A stretch of DNA of 64,000 bases from Gracilimonas sp. (GTDB taxonomy: Bacteria > Bacteroidota > Rhodothermia > Balneolales > Balneolaceae): assembly GCF_014762685.1 (NCBI RefSeq), contig NZ_JABURM010000005.1:2046001-2110000 (forward strand). The letters run 5' to 3'. Under the pieces are notes generated by a model. The model did no database searches. It had not been told where the DNA came from and saw nothing but the letters and a program-made list of their open reading frames with translations. The position numbers and the translations under genes were made by a program. Positions 26,499 through 34,766 of the stretch are shown one piece after another. The stretch's first letter is position 1. Each line of letters begins with the position of its first letter.

Positions 26499-28193
26499 AT
26501 GGGGCGCACTAAATCAGTTTTTCTCGTTTTCTCGATGTTTATTTTTTCTTCGGGATCATTGTTTGGATTCCAGAATCAACCACAACCCCGGGATGCCAAT
26601 CTGCTGGCCAATCCCCAGCGAACTGTACACACTTTTCTCCATTGGCAGCAATCCGGGCATCAAAATCCGGATTATGTTATCAAAACCATGAAGCTTTCGG
26701 ATGGAAGTGAACAGGAGAAAAAAGAACTAGCCAGCCAATTGTTAAAGATTTTAGACGCTCGCGGTTTACTGATTGACTACGACCAAATCCCTTCTAATCC
26801 AAATTATGCTGACAGCCTTTCCGGACTTCAGCAGTATATTTTATTTCAATCCCTGCCGGAAGTCTACCTTACCAAAACGGCTCAAGACGAATGGGTATTT
26901 TCGGAAGCCACCATCGAGCATATTCCCGAACTATATCAGGCTACATTCTCAGGATGGGTTACTTTTATCGTGGATAATCTGCCGGAATGGACACATCAGG
27001 AATGGCTGGGCAATAAAATCTGGCAGTACATCGGCATTTTTCTTTGGCTGCTGACCGGACTCATCTTGATGAAAATATTTACTTTTTTTCTGGACAACTA
27101 CGTTCGAAAGGTTGCCCAAAAAACGAAAATCACCTGGGACGATGACCTCATTGACAGTGTTGAAAAACCATCCGGCTATATCTTCCTGGTTGCCTTTTAC
27201 TTTCTCACCTACTCCAATCTTCAGTTTTCGGTGAGCATCAGCCATTTTCTGTCGGTTACTTTAGAAATTGTCTTGTCCTTTACCGTGGTTTGGCTGTTTT
27301 ACAACCTCGCGGATGTCTTCTCCAAATACCTCGGCGTGCTCACCTCCAAAACCGAAACCAAGCTTGACGACCAGTTGATCCCGCTTATCCGTAAAACCCT
27401 GCGCTTTTTTGTGGTTGTGATGGGCATTATAGCTATCCTGCAAAACAACGGCTACAATGTGGCCTCCCTCATAGCCGGACTGGGGATCGGGGGATTGGCT
27501 GTAGCCCTTGCTGCCCGCGAAACATTAGCTAATTTCTTTGGCTCCATCACCATTTTTCTGGATCGTCCGTTTAAAATAGGCGACTGGATCAAGACCGGCG
27601 AGGTTGAGGGCACCGTGGAAGAAGTCGGTTTTCGTTCAACCCGTATTCGAACTTTTTATAATTCGCTCGTCAGTGTTCCCAATTCCAATATCGCCAACAC
27701 GGATATCGACAATCTTGGATTGAGACAATACCGCCGGCTTAAAACAGAATTGAATCTCACATATTCAACCACGCCTGAACAGATGGAAGCTTTCGTGGAA
27801 GGCATCAAGGCCATTGTGAAAGCCAACAAGCATTTTCGGCAAGACATGTATGAGGTGCATTTTAATGCTTTTGGAGCCCATTCATTAGATGTACTCGTCT
27901 ATGTATTTTTTGATGTCCCCGACTGGAGCACAGAACTGCAACAGCGCCACAACTTCTTCCTGGAAGTTCTGAGATTAGCCAAAGATGTAGGTGTTGAGTT
28001 TGCCTTCCCAACCCAAACCCTACACATGGATAGTTTCTATAAAGATGAACCCCGTAAGGTTGGAGAAGAACGAAGCGAAGAAGAATTAGCCGCGGCCGTT
28101 CATGAATTTGGTCCTGATGGGAAAAAGGGAAAACCGGACGGCATTCGAATTTTCAAAGATGGAGAAGAAGTGGATTTTGGGGCAAATAAGTGA
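26499..28193 (+). CDS. MscS-family mechanosensitive channel, large
   Basis: This 564-residue channel has a signal peptide (1-23), a periplasmic N-terminal region of about 150 residues, about five membrane helices (about 175-340) and a cytoplasmic MscS beta/alpha-beta domain (about 340-480). The pore-lining helix and following beta domain are recognisable: GLGIGGLAVALAARETLANF, then FLDRPFKIGDWI and VPNSNIANTDI. MscS channels release solutes on hypo-osmotic shock. The C-terminal tail (about 490-564) is charged and ends outside the canonical domain. It is monocistronic and convergent with the response regulator. Confidence 0.92.
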   Translation: MGRTKSVFLVFSMFIFSSGSLFGFQNQPQPRDANLLANPQRTVHTFLHWQQSGHQNPDYVIKTMKLSDGSEQEKKELASQLLKILDARGLLIDYDQIPSNPNYADSLSGLQQYILFQSLPEVYLTKTAQDEWVFSEATIEHIPELYQATFSGWVTFIVDNLPEWTHQEWLGNKIWQYIGIFLWLLTGLILMKIFTFFLDNYVRKVAQKTKITWDDDLIDSVEKPSGYIFLVAFYFLTYSNLQFSVSISHFLSVTLEIVLSFTVVWLFYNLADVFSKYLGVLTSKTETKLDDQLIPLIRKTLRFFVVVMGIIAILQNNGYNVASLIAGLGIGGLAVALAARETLANFFGSITIFLDRPFKIGDWIKTGEVEGTVEEVGFRSTRIRTFYNSLVSVPNSNIANTDIDNLGLRQYRRLKTELNLTYSTTPEQMEAFVEGIKAIVKANKHFRQDMYEVHFNAFGAHSLDVLVYVFFDVPDWSTELQQRHNFFLEVLRLAKDVGVEFAFPTQTLHMDSFYKDEPRKVGEERSEEELAAAVHEFGPDGKKGKPDGIRIFKDGEEVDFGANK

Positions 28194-28204
28194 CCAAATT
28201 TCCG

Positions 28205-28591
28205 TCAGAACTCACACTTTCGGGTTGAAAGTAAGTAATCAACAGCTTTCTTGAGCTTATCCTCTGAGATGGGTTTTCTAAGAAATTTAGTATTCTCAAT
28301 CTTCTTTGCTTTTTCCAGGTGAACCATATCTGAATTCCCGGTTATAAAAACAATGGGGGTTTTAGAAAATTTTCTGATTTCTTCAGCCGCCTGGATTCCA
28401 TCCATTTCGCCTTCCAGCATAATGTCCATAATTACAATATCCGGCGCATATTTTTGCACCAATTCCACCGCTTTCTCACCGCTACTGATTTCACCTACCG
28501 TTTTAAAAACCATTTCCTTAACGTAATTCTCATACAGAAGAGAAAGAATCAGGTTGTCTTCAACAATGATTGCTTTTTTTGAAATATTCAT
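28205..28591 (-). CDS. Single-domain response regulator (CheY-like)
   Basis: This 128-residue receiver domain has no output domain. The acidic pair is Glu11-Asp12, the phospho-acceptor is Asp56 in IVIMDIML, the conserved Thr lies in FITGN and the Lys in FLRKPIS. All residues needed for phosphorylation are present. The DGIQAAEEIR segment is typical of receivers that work with hybrid or PAS-type kinases. The likely partner is not adjacent. The only histidine kinase in the window is at 48174, and pairing is speculative. Confidence 0.9.
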   Translation of the reverse strand: MNISKKAIIVEDNLILSLLYENYVKEMVFKTVGEISSGEKAVELVQKYAPDIVIMDIMLEGEMDGIQAAEEIRKFSKTPIVFITGNSDMVHLEKAKKIENTKFLRKPISEDKLKKAVDYLLSTRKCEF

Positions 28592-28695
28592 TTTTTAACC
28601 CGCTGCCAACGTAATTCGCTGCCGGAATGTAATATTTCAAAATCAAAAAGCCTATTTTTGGGCTATAGGCAATAGATGAATAAAAAATACGGCAC

Positions 28696-28725
28696 AAAAA
28701 AAGCCGTCTCAATGAGACGGCTTTT
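28696..28725 (-). terminator. Intrinsic terminator after bacilliredoxin gene
   Basis: AAGCCGTCTC (28701-28710) and GAGACGGCTT (28714-28723) form a perfect 10-pair stem with a 3-base loop. On the minus strand it is followed by a run of seven T. It ends the gene at 28754-29212 and could also work in the other direction. Confidence 0.9.
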
Positions 28726-28753
28726 CATTTCCAATTACTTCTATCAGTAGATG

Positions 28754-29212
28754 CTACTCTTTTTCAGCTTTTTCTTGTTCTTCTTTCCCAAAAGCTTCGA
28801 ATACCATTTTCAGATCGGTAGCTACTTCATCCTTTGTACGGCCTTCAATGCGATGGCGGGGAATCATAGCTTTGATTTCTCCATCCACAAAATACGCAAA
28901 TGCCGGTGAGGAAGGTGGATATTCGCTGAAATATGCACGTGCATGGGCCGTGGCTTCTTTATCCTGTCCGGCAAATACCGTAACCATATGATCTGGTTTA
29001 ACTTCAGACTGCTCCAAAGCAATTCCAAGTCCCGGACGGGCATTTCCTGCCGCGCATCCACATACCGAGTTGATTGCCAAAAGCATCGTACCTTTGTACT
29101 CTTTCATGGCACGATCTACATCGTCTGTAGTTTTTAATTCTTCCACTCCGAATTGCGTCAGTTCTTCTCTCATCCAAGACGTGTCAGGTCCCATTCCAAA
29201 TCCAAATTGCAT
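28754..29212 (-). CDS. Bacilliredoxin, BrxA/BrxB family
   Basis: This 152-residue thioredoxin-fold protein has the diagnostic C-G-C motif (Cys51-Gly-Cys53 in AINSVCGCAAGNARPG). The family removes bacillithiol from S-bacillithiolated proteins, as YphP and YqiW do in Bacillus. The C-terminal tail is acidic and Lys-rich (EEQEKAEKE). It lies next to superoxide dismutase on the same strand, suggesting an oxidative-stress neighbourhood, though a terminator follows each gene so they are separate transcripts. Its presence implies a bacillithiol-like thiol in this organism, which is inference. Confidence 0.92.
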   Translation of the reverse strand: MQFGFGMGPDTSWMREELTQFGVEELKTTDDVDRAMKEYKGTMLLAINSVCGCAAGNARPGLGIALEQSEVKPDHMVTVFAGQDKEATAHARAYFSEYPPSSPAFAYFVDGEIKAMIPRHRIEGRTKDEVATDLKMVFEAFGKEEQEKAEKE

Positions 29213-29304
29213 AATAGTCTCTTTTAATTCTTGAAATTAATTACTCTTAAAATAAGAAATATTTCATTCAAAATAAGTCATGAGTAGAATGATCATACTC
29301 AAAT

Positions 29305-29339
29305 ATAAAAATGACGGTGAACAAAGAGCCCACCGTCAT
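29305..29339 (-). terminator. Intrinsic terminator after superoxide dismutase gene
   Basis: ATGACGGTG (29311-29319) and CACCGTCAT (29331-29339) form a perfect 9-pair stem. On the minus strand it is followed by a T-rich stretch (TTTTTATATTT). It lies 24 bases beyond the sodA stop codon. Confidence 0.8.
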
Positions 29340-29362
29340 AAGTCGTTCGTCAATCGTCAGCT

Positions 29363-29971
29363 TTACTTGGCTGCTTTATAATTTTTAGCAACCTGATCCC
29401 AATTCACAACATTCCAAAAAGAAGAAATGTAATCGGGACGACGGTTTTGATAATTCAGATAGTAAGCATGCTCCCAAACATCCAGTCCGAGAATAGGAGT
29501 ATATCCTTCCATCAGCGGACTATCCTGATTTGGAGTGGAATGAACTACTAAATTGCCCCTTCCATCCACAGAAAGCCACGCCCAGCCTGAACCAAACCGG
29601 CTGCCGGCTGTATTTGAAAATTCTTCTTTAAACTTATCAAAACTGCCGAATGTTTTTTTAATGGCATCTGCAAGTTCGCCATCAGGATTACCTCCACCGT
29701 TTGGTGACAAAATAGTCCAAAATAGCTTGTGGTTGGCATATCCGCCGCCGTTGTTAATCACAGCCTGTTTTTTATCTGCGGGCACTTCATCAATTCTGCG
29801 AAGGACTTCTTCGATATCCAACTCAGCAAATTCATGCCCTTCTAATGCTGCGTTTACTTTGTTCGTATATCCTTGATGATGCTTAGTATGATGGATCTCC
29901 ATCGTTCGGGCATCTATATGCGGTTCAAGTGCGTCATAATCATAAGGTAAATCGGGAAGTGAATAAGCCAT
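29363..29971 (-). CDS. sodA: Superoxide dismutase, Mn/Fe family (Mn-type residues)
   Basis: This 202-residue cytoplasmic enzyme disproportionates superoxide. Metal ligands are readable: His27 in MEIHHTKHH, His81 in [13 protein letters not shown], and the Asp and His of [11 protein letters not shown]. The GGGYANH form, and the active-site Gln in PNQDSPLM placed as in E. coli SodA, indicate the manganese type, although cambialistic use cannot be excluded. No export signal is present. TTGGAG lies eight bases before the ATG. It is adjacent to the bacilliredoxin gene and divergent from the flavoprotein gene at 30190. Confidence 0.95.
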   Translation of the reverse strand: MAYSLPDLPYDYDALEPHIDARTMEIHHTKHHQGYTNKVNAALEGHEFAELDIEEVLRRIDEVPADKKQAVINNGGGYANHKLFWTILSPNGGGNPDGELADAIKKTFGSFDKFKEEFSNTAGSRFGSGWAWLSVDGRGNLVVHSTPNQDSPLMEGYTPILGLDVWEHAYYLNYQNRRPDYISSFWNVVNWDQVAKNYKAAK

Positions 29972-30135
29972 TTTTTGTCTCCAAATTAGGTTTAAGTTTA
30001 TTGACGCTTAAAGATTGTGCGCCTTTCATTTATCGTTCTTAAACATAAGCATTACAGGGCTAAAATTCGTTCCGGCAATCCATCTAAAGAATCTATCCTT
30101 TAGATTTGTTTATACTATCAGTGAATGTACCTCTG

Positions 30136-30163
30136 AATTACTCTTAAAATTGAAGTATCTTTG
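30136..30163 (+). promoter_or_regulatory. Possible Bacteroidota-type promoter of the flavoprotein gene
   Basis: TATCTTTG at 30156-30163 matches the TAnnTTTG -7 element of Bacteroidota promoters, with a weak CTG-containing -33 region about 20 bases upstream. It lies 27 bases before the start codon at 30190. Confidence 0.35.
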
Positions 30164-30189
30164 TAGGCACACTCTCACTCAATTTATTT

Positions 30190-31650
30190 ATGAAGTACGA
30201 TTACGACGTTATCATTATTGGAAGCGGCCCGGCCGGGTTTTCCTGCGCAATGCAGAGTTCTAAATTCGACAAAAAAGCATTGGTTGTTGAAGCCAATGAA
30301 GAATCTTTCGGGGGGACCTGGATTAACTCAGGAACCATTCCCAGTAAATCCCTCAGGGAAACCGCACGCATCATTCAGCGTTTCCAGAATCAATTCCAGG
30401 ATTTGGCCCAGGAAAAAGCTTATCAACATCATCAAATGGATGATTTGTTGAGGTACAAAAATCAAATTCTAAAAAGTAAGAATTCCAAAGTGGAAGCCGA
30501 TTTCAACAAAAATGAAATTGATACTGTACGTGGCTTCGGAGTTCTCAAAGACAAGAATACCGTTGAGGTAACAAGGTCTGACGGCACCAAAAAAACCTAT
30601 ACCGGAGAATTTATCTTCATATCCCCGGGAAGCAAACCTGTTCAGCCCAAAGGCTTCAATCTCGATCACGACAAGATACTGGATTATACCTCTGTTCTTA
30701 ATCTGACTCATATCCCCCGTCGCCTGTTGGTGATTGGAAGCGGTGTTCAGGCACTCGAATATGCGACCACATTTTCAAATTTAGGCAGCCGTGTTTCTAT
30801 CTTAAATGAAGAAGAAGAGTTTTTACCATTTTTGGACAATGAGATCTCAGAACAGCTTTCCGAAGTGCTGCAAAAACAAAAAATTGAAGTTTTTTCAAAT
30901 GCTGAAAATATTGAGATTCGATCCAATGCCTTGCGGAATACTACGGAAGTTAAATACGAAATCAGAAATGATAATGAAGGCCAGCGAGCTCGTGTCATAG
31001 AAACCGAACACGTGTTATACCTTGGGGGCAAGGTTCCAAACTCTTCCGGAATTGGTCTTGACAAAATTGGAGTTGAACAGGATGAAAGCGGTTATATTGT
31101 TGTTACAGATGATTATCAAAGCAATATTGAAAACATTTTTGCCGGCGGTGATGTAATTGGATATCCGGCCCTGGCTTCGGCTTCTTTTTCAGAAGGACGA
31201 ATTGCCTCTTGCCGCATGTTCGGTATAGAAGCCCTGGAAGTACCGCCTGAAATTCCCTTCGCCATTTATTCTATCCCTGAAATTTCAAGTATTGGGCTGA
31301 CTGAGAAGGAAGCAAGAGCCAAAAATTTAGACATCACCGTCGGACGTGCCTATTACAAAAATATTACACAAGGTGACATCAGCAACCAACAGCATGGCTT
31401 GCTGAAACTGGTTTTTGATACTAAATCACTCAAATTATTGGGCATCCACATATTAGGGGAACGTGCCAGTGATCTGATTCACCTCGGGCAGGCAGTCATG
31501 TCGTTAGGAGGCGATGTTCGCTATTTCATCAATCACGTACTTAATTATCCCACCTACAGTGAAGCTTACCGGATTGCCGCATTCAACGGTATGAACCGGG
31601 TGTATAAAGCAGGGGTGAAATACAAGAAACTCCTTAAAAATAAAGAGTAG
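30190..31650 (+). CDS. sthA: Soluble pyridine-nucleotide transhydrogenase-like flavoprotein
   Basis: This 486-residue FAD/NAD(P) oxidoreductase has the fold of dihydrolipoamide dehydrogenase: FAD motif GSGPAG (11-16), an NAD(P) motif GSGVQALEYA (about 180), a second FAD segment IFAGGDVIG and a C-terminal dimerisation domain (about 350-470). The disulphide motif G-G-T-C-L-N-x-G-C-I-P-S-K reads G-G-T-W-I-N-S-G-T-I-P-S-K here, with Trp44 and Thr49 at the cysteine positions. SthA-type transhydrogenases also lack the second cysteine and exchange electrons between NADPH and NAD without a disulphide, so this role is most likely. The missing first cysteine is unusual. Confidence 0.75.
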   Translation: MKYDYDVIIIGSGPAGFSCAMQSSKFDKKALVVEANEESFGGTWINSGTIPSKSLRETARIIQRFQNQFQDLAQEKAYQHHQMDDLLRYKNQILKSKNSKVEADFNKNEIDTVRGFGVLKDKNTVEVTRSDGTKKTYTGEFIFISPGSKPVQPKGFNLDHDKILDYTSVLNLTHIPRRLLVIGSGVQALEYATTFSNLGSRVSILNEEEEFLPFLDNEISEQLSEVLQKQKIEVFSNAENIEIRSNALRNTTEVKYEIRNDNEGQRARVIETEHVLYLGGKVPNSSGIGLDKIGVEQDESGYIVVTDDYQSNIENIFAGGDVIGYPALASASFSEGRIASCRMFGIEALEVPPEIPFAIYSIPEISSIGLTEKEARAKNLDITVGRAYYKNITQGDISNQQHGLLKLVFDTKSLKLLGIHILGERASDLIHLGQAVMSLGGDVRYFINHVLNYPTYSEAYRIAAFNGMNRVYKAGVKYKKLLKNKE

Positions 31651-31752
31651 AATTGAACATCGAACAAGAAACACTCAACACCAAACATTGAAGTAATGTA
31701 GAATGGCCGCTTTACTTCTCCCTTCGATGTTCCTTGTTCAATGTTGGATGTT
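31651..31752. repeat. Palindromic intergenic repeat, GAACATCGAACAAG type
   Basis: The gap between the flavoprotein and DUF429 genes is built from permutations of a few short words. GAACATCGAACAAGAA and CACTCAACACCAAACATTG on the left face TTCGATGTTCCTTGTTCAA and TGTTGGATGTTC on the right in reverse complement. The arms can fold into a long imperfect hairpin between the two convergent genes. From memory, similar word-like repeats are common between Bacteroidota genes. Confidence 0.75.
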
Positions 31753-32460
31753 CTAAACGTAGTGTACGGCTTTCCGCATGCCTTCAGAATCGTATTCAAA
31801 TTCTTCCGGCAGGGTTTTGATACCCTCTTCCTCAGATATTTTGGCACAATAAGCCAGCACCATCGCATCTACGATATCGTCTTCTTCTACCTCGTTGCGA
31901 CGAAATTCTTCCTTAATATCACGGAAGAAATCATCCGCTGCCGTTTCTCTGTTTTTGATGAGCTCTAAACGATGTTTGATTCCCTTTTTAAGATTCTTTT
32001 TCTGGTAAATCATACCGCCGTTTAGTTTTTGAAAAAGCAATTCGGGGTGGCTTTCCAATACTTTGTCTTTTAAGTTTTCATCTGCACGAAGCAGTTCATC
32101 TACCATTTGTATTTTAGGAGTAATGTTCCAGGCCTGTAGCGTCAGCTTTTTATCGGTGTACTCATGGCTGATCATATTCGCTTCTACATAAGAAGGGGCC
32201 ATCAAAGCAGGGCGGATGGGTGGACTGAATACACTGGAAGCATATTCTCCGCCTAATTTTTTACGCAGCAGTTCATCCGCTTCGCGAGTATATTCTTCAT
32301 CTTCCAGGCCAATGGGCATGTCAATGAATATAAGGTCATAACTTTCAAATGCTGTTTTCAGTGCTTCTTTGTCTCTCAGAATTTCGTACTTCTCTTCCCC
32401 TTCATGGAAAGAGATCAAAATCCATCCTGCTTTACATCCGTCAATTCCCGCTGTCTTCAC
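31753..32460 (-). CDS. DUF429 domain protein, predicted RNase H-like nuclease fold
   Basis: This 235-residue cytoplasmic protein opens with GIDGCKAGW, the DUF429 N-terminal strand with its conserved Asp, followed by IFIDMPIGL (second acidic strand) and SVFSPPIRPAL. An acidic cluster EEDDIVDAMVLAYCA near residue 205 supplies a further Asp pair. These acidic positions are those expected for an RNase H/RuvC-like nuclease, but no activity has been proved for the family as far as I know. It starts with GTG, overlapping the aspS stop codon by four bases (GTGA), so it is translationally coupled to aspS. Confidence 0.8.
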   Translation of the reverse strand: MKTAGIDGCKAGWILISFHEGEEKYEILRDKEALKTAFESYDLIFIDMPIGLEDEEYTREADELLRKKLGGEYASSVFSPPIRPALMAPSYVEANMISHEYTDKKLTLQAWNITPKIQMVDELLRADENLKDKVLESHPELLFQKLNGGMIYQKKNLKKGIKHRLELIKNRETAADDFFRDIKEEFRRNEVEEDDIVDAMVLAYCAKISEEEGIKTLPEEFEYDSEGMRKAVHYV

Positions 32461-34241
32461 TTTAACTGATCCTTAATATTTTTCTTTATGGAAATATGCA
32501 GTTCATCGAGTTGATGCTCATCCACCTTATCCGGCGAATTATCCATCAGGCTCTGTGCCTTTTGATTTTTAGGAAAGGCAATAACATCGCGAAGGCTTTT
32601 TGCGCCGGTCAATAACATCACAGCCCGGTCAATACCAAAAGCGATACCGCCATGAGGGGGAGCCCCAAATTTAAAAGCGTCCAGTAAGAACCCAAACTTC
32701 TCGCGGGCCTCTTTATCGCCAATTCCCAACAATTCAAACACCTTACTCTGCACTTTTTGATTATGGATTCTAATCGATCCGCCGCCTAATTCATTCCCGT
32801 TCAGCACTAAATCGTAAGCCCGTGCTTTTATTGCGCCAGGATCAGAATCCAGCAGCTCCATATCCTCAGCTTTCGGAGAAGTAAATGGATGATGCATGGC
32901 ATGATAACGACGGGTTTCTTCATTCCATTCCAGCAGTGGGAATTCCGTTACCCACAAGAAATTAAATTTCGACTCATCAATCAGGTCAAACTCCTTACCC
33001 ATCATCAACCGCAGTTGTCCAAGTTGTTTTAGCACGTCCGGTTTGGGACCGGCAAGAATTAACACAAGGTCGCCTTTACCGGCCCCTGATTTCTCTACCA
33101 TCTGCTCTACAATCTCATCCGTCAAAAATTTAGCCACGCTGCAAAGCGGACCGTCTTCCTGCATCTTGATATAGATTAACCCGCCGGCTCCTGTTTCTTC
33201 TTTCACTCGATCAGTCAGGCGATCAATGGCGCCACGGCCCATGTCACCTTGTCCCGGAACCGTAATGCCAACTACCCCGCCGCCGGCTTTAACCGTTCCG
33301 GAGAACACTTTAAACTCAGCTTCTTTCACGATCTCAGAAAAATCAGCGAATTCCAATCCAAAACGAGTGTCCGGTTTGTCGGATCCATAGGTATTCATAG
33401 CCTCTTCGTAAGTCATCCGGGGAAAAGGCGTTTCCACCTCATATCCTATCGTTTCTTTGAATACTTTTTTCATTAATGCTTCGTGAGTGGCATAAATATC
33501 TTCCTCATCTACAAAACTCATCTCCACATCTATCTGGGTAAACTCCGGTTGGCGATCGGCCCGCAGATCTTCATCCCTGAAACATTTTACAATCTGAAAA
33601 TACCGATCAAAACCTGAAACCATCAGCAGCTGTTTATAGGTCTGTGGACTTTGAGGCAATGCAAAAAACTTCCCGGCATTGACCCGGCTAGGAACCAGGT
33701 AATCACGAGCACCTTCAGGAGTGCTGCGCATAAGTACGGGCGTTTCCACCTCGGCAAAATCCAGGTTGTGGTAAAAAGAACGCACGGATTGATAGAATTT
33801 GGATCGCAGCATCAGCTTGTCCTGTACTTCAGGCCGTCGCAGATCCAGGTAGCGATATTTCAGGCGAACTTCTTCATTGGTTGGAATACCGTCTTTGATC
33901 TCGAAAGGAGGTGTTTCCGCTTCTGAATAAATTACCAGGTCAGTAGCCTCAATCTCAACTTCACCGGTTGGCATTTTCGGGTTGATATTTTCTTTCCCTC
34001 GAGTAATCACTTTACCCTTAACCCCGATTACATATTCTGAGCGGAGCTGTTCTGCTTTCTCATGTAACTGGTCATCTTTCTCCTTAAAAACAACCTGGGT
34101 TATGCCATATCGATCTCTAAGGTCTATAAATATTACACCGCCGAGGTCACGCCGTGGGCCTACCCAACCATTTAAAATTACTTCTTCGCCAATATTTTCT
34201 GCGGTAAGTTCTCCGCAAGTGTGTGTTCTTTTAAGGGTCAT
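32457..34241 (-). CDS. aspS: Aspartate--tRNA ligase
   Basis: This class II synthetase of 594 residues charges tRNA-Asp (or Asp and Asn if non-discriminating). It has an N-terminal OB-fold anticodon domain, a catalytic core with motif 2 (FRDEDLRADRQPEFTQ), an inserted GAD domain (about 290-410) and motif 3 (GGIAFGIDRAVMLLTG). That layout is the bacterial AspRS type. I placed the start at 34241 because homologues begin near MTLKRTHTCGEL, although an upstream in-frame start at 34298 would add 19 residues of no recognisable type. The DUF429 gene overlaps its 3' end. Confidence 0.95.
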   Translation of the reverse strand: MTLKRTHTCGELTAENIGEEVILNGWVGPRRDLGGVIFIDLRDRYGITQVVFKEKDDQLHEKAEQLRSEYVIGVKGKVITRGKENINPKMPTGEVEIEATDLVIYSEAETPPFEIKDGIPTNEEVRLKYRYLDLRRPEVQDKLMLRSKFYQSVRSFYHNLDFAEVETPVLMRSTPEGARDYLVPSRVNAGKFFALPQSPQTYKQLLMVSGFDRYFQIVKCFRDEDLRADRQPEFTQIDVEMSFVDEEDIYATHEALMKKVFKETIGYEVETPFPRMTYEEAMNTYGSDKPDTRFGLEFADFSEIVKEAEFKVFSGTVKAGGGVVGITVPGQGDMGRGAIDRLTDRVKEETGAGGLIYIKMQEDGPLCSVAKFLTDEIVEQMVEKSGAGKGDLVLILAGPKPDVLKQLGQLRLMMGKEFDLIDESKFNFLWVTEFPLLEWNEETRRYHAMHHPFTSPKAEDMELLDSDPGAIKARAYDLVLNGNELGGGSIRIHNQKVQSKVFELLGIGDKEAREKFGFLLDAFKFGAPPHGGIAFGIDRAVMLLTGAKSLRDVIAFPKNQKAQSLMDNSPDKVDEHQLDELHISIKKNIKDQLK

Positions 34242-34298
34242 TCTTTTCGATGAATCGTAGAGTGAAAACTTTTGGTGATTAAGGCGCTGAAAATACAC

Positions 34299-34712
34299 AT
34301 AATGTAAACGAATCGCTTACTTCAATGTGATATGAACTCATTTTTTTGAGCGACGGAGCTTTTACTTCTGCCTCGGGCATCGGATTTGATAAAAATTTAA
34401 GCAGATAACAGAGCCTTTGGCACCAACACTTCTCACCATCAATGCGGGAACAACCGTATTAATGGATTTCTCCTCAAGGAGAGACTTTCCGGGGTGGTGG
34501 AGCCTCCATTAGTCATTTAGGTTTAGAACCTTCAATTCAACCACGGATAGTCATCCCTTGAGGGAGGTACCGCGTTTTGACCTGTCAAAACGAGCGAGCA
34601 GGTTTTTATTTTGAGTACCGTAATATTTAGCGCCTGGCAGGGTGTTCGTATAAAGGGCAAAACCGCCTAAAAAATTAAATTGGCGAACTTCCCCTATTTT
34701 TAAGTACATTAT
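34299..34712. repeat. Repeat-rich intergenic region without a recognisable gene
   Basis: This gap between the aspS and regulator genes holds several inverted repeats and no credible coding frame. CTCCTCAAGGAG near 34470-34481 sits inside AATGGA...TCCATT arms (34461-34510). CCCTTGAGGG is near 34555-34564. A perfect 20-base palindrome lies at 34573-34592. An antisense frame across part of it has no family resemblance. The block looks like a mosaic of short palindromic repeats, possibly carrying operators for the regulator gene. Confidence 0.55.
34573..34592. promoter_or_regulatory. Perfect 20-base palindrome, candidate operator
   Basis: CGTTTTGAC (34573-34581), a CT spacer and GTCAAAACG (34584-34592) form a perfect inverted repeat about 175 bases before the regulator start codon. 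The 9-2-9 geometry suits binding by a dimeric helix-turn-helix protein. No U-run follows. Confidence 0.4.
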
Positions 34713-34766
34713 TTGTCCTTTCTCCGCGTGGGTCGGGGAAAAACCATTTCTACCTGGGGAGGTAAA

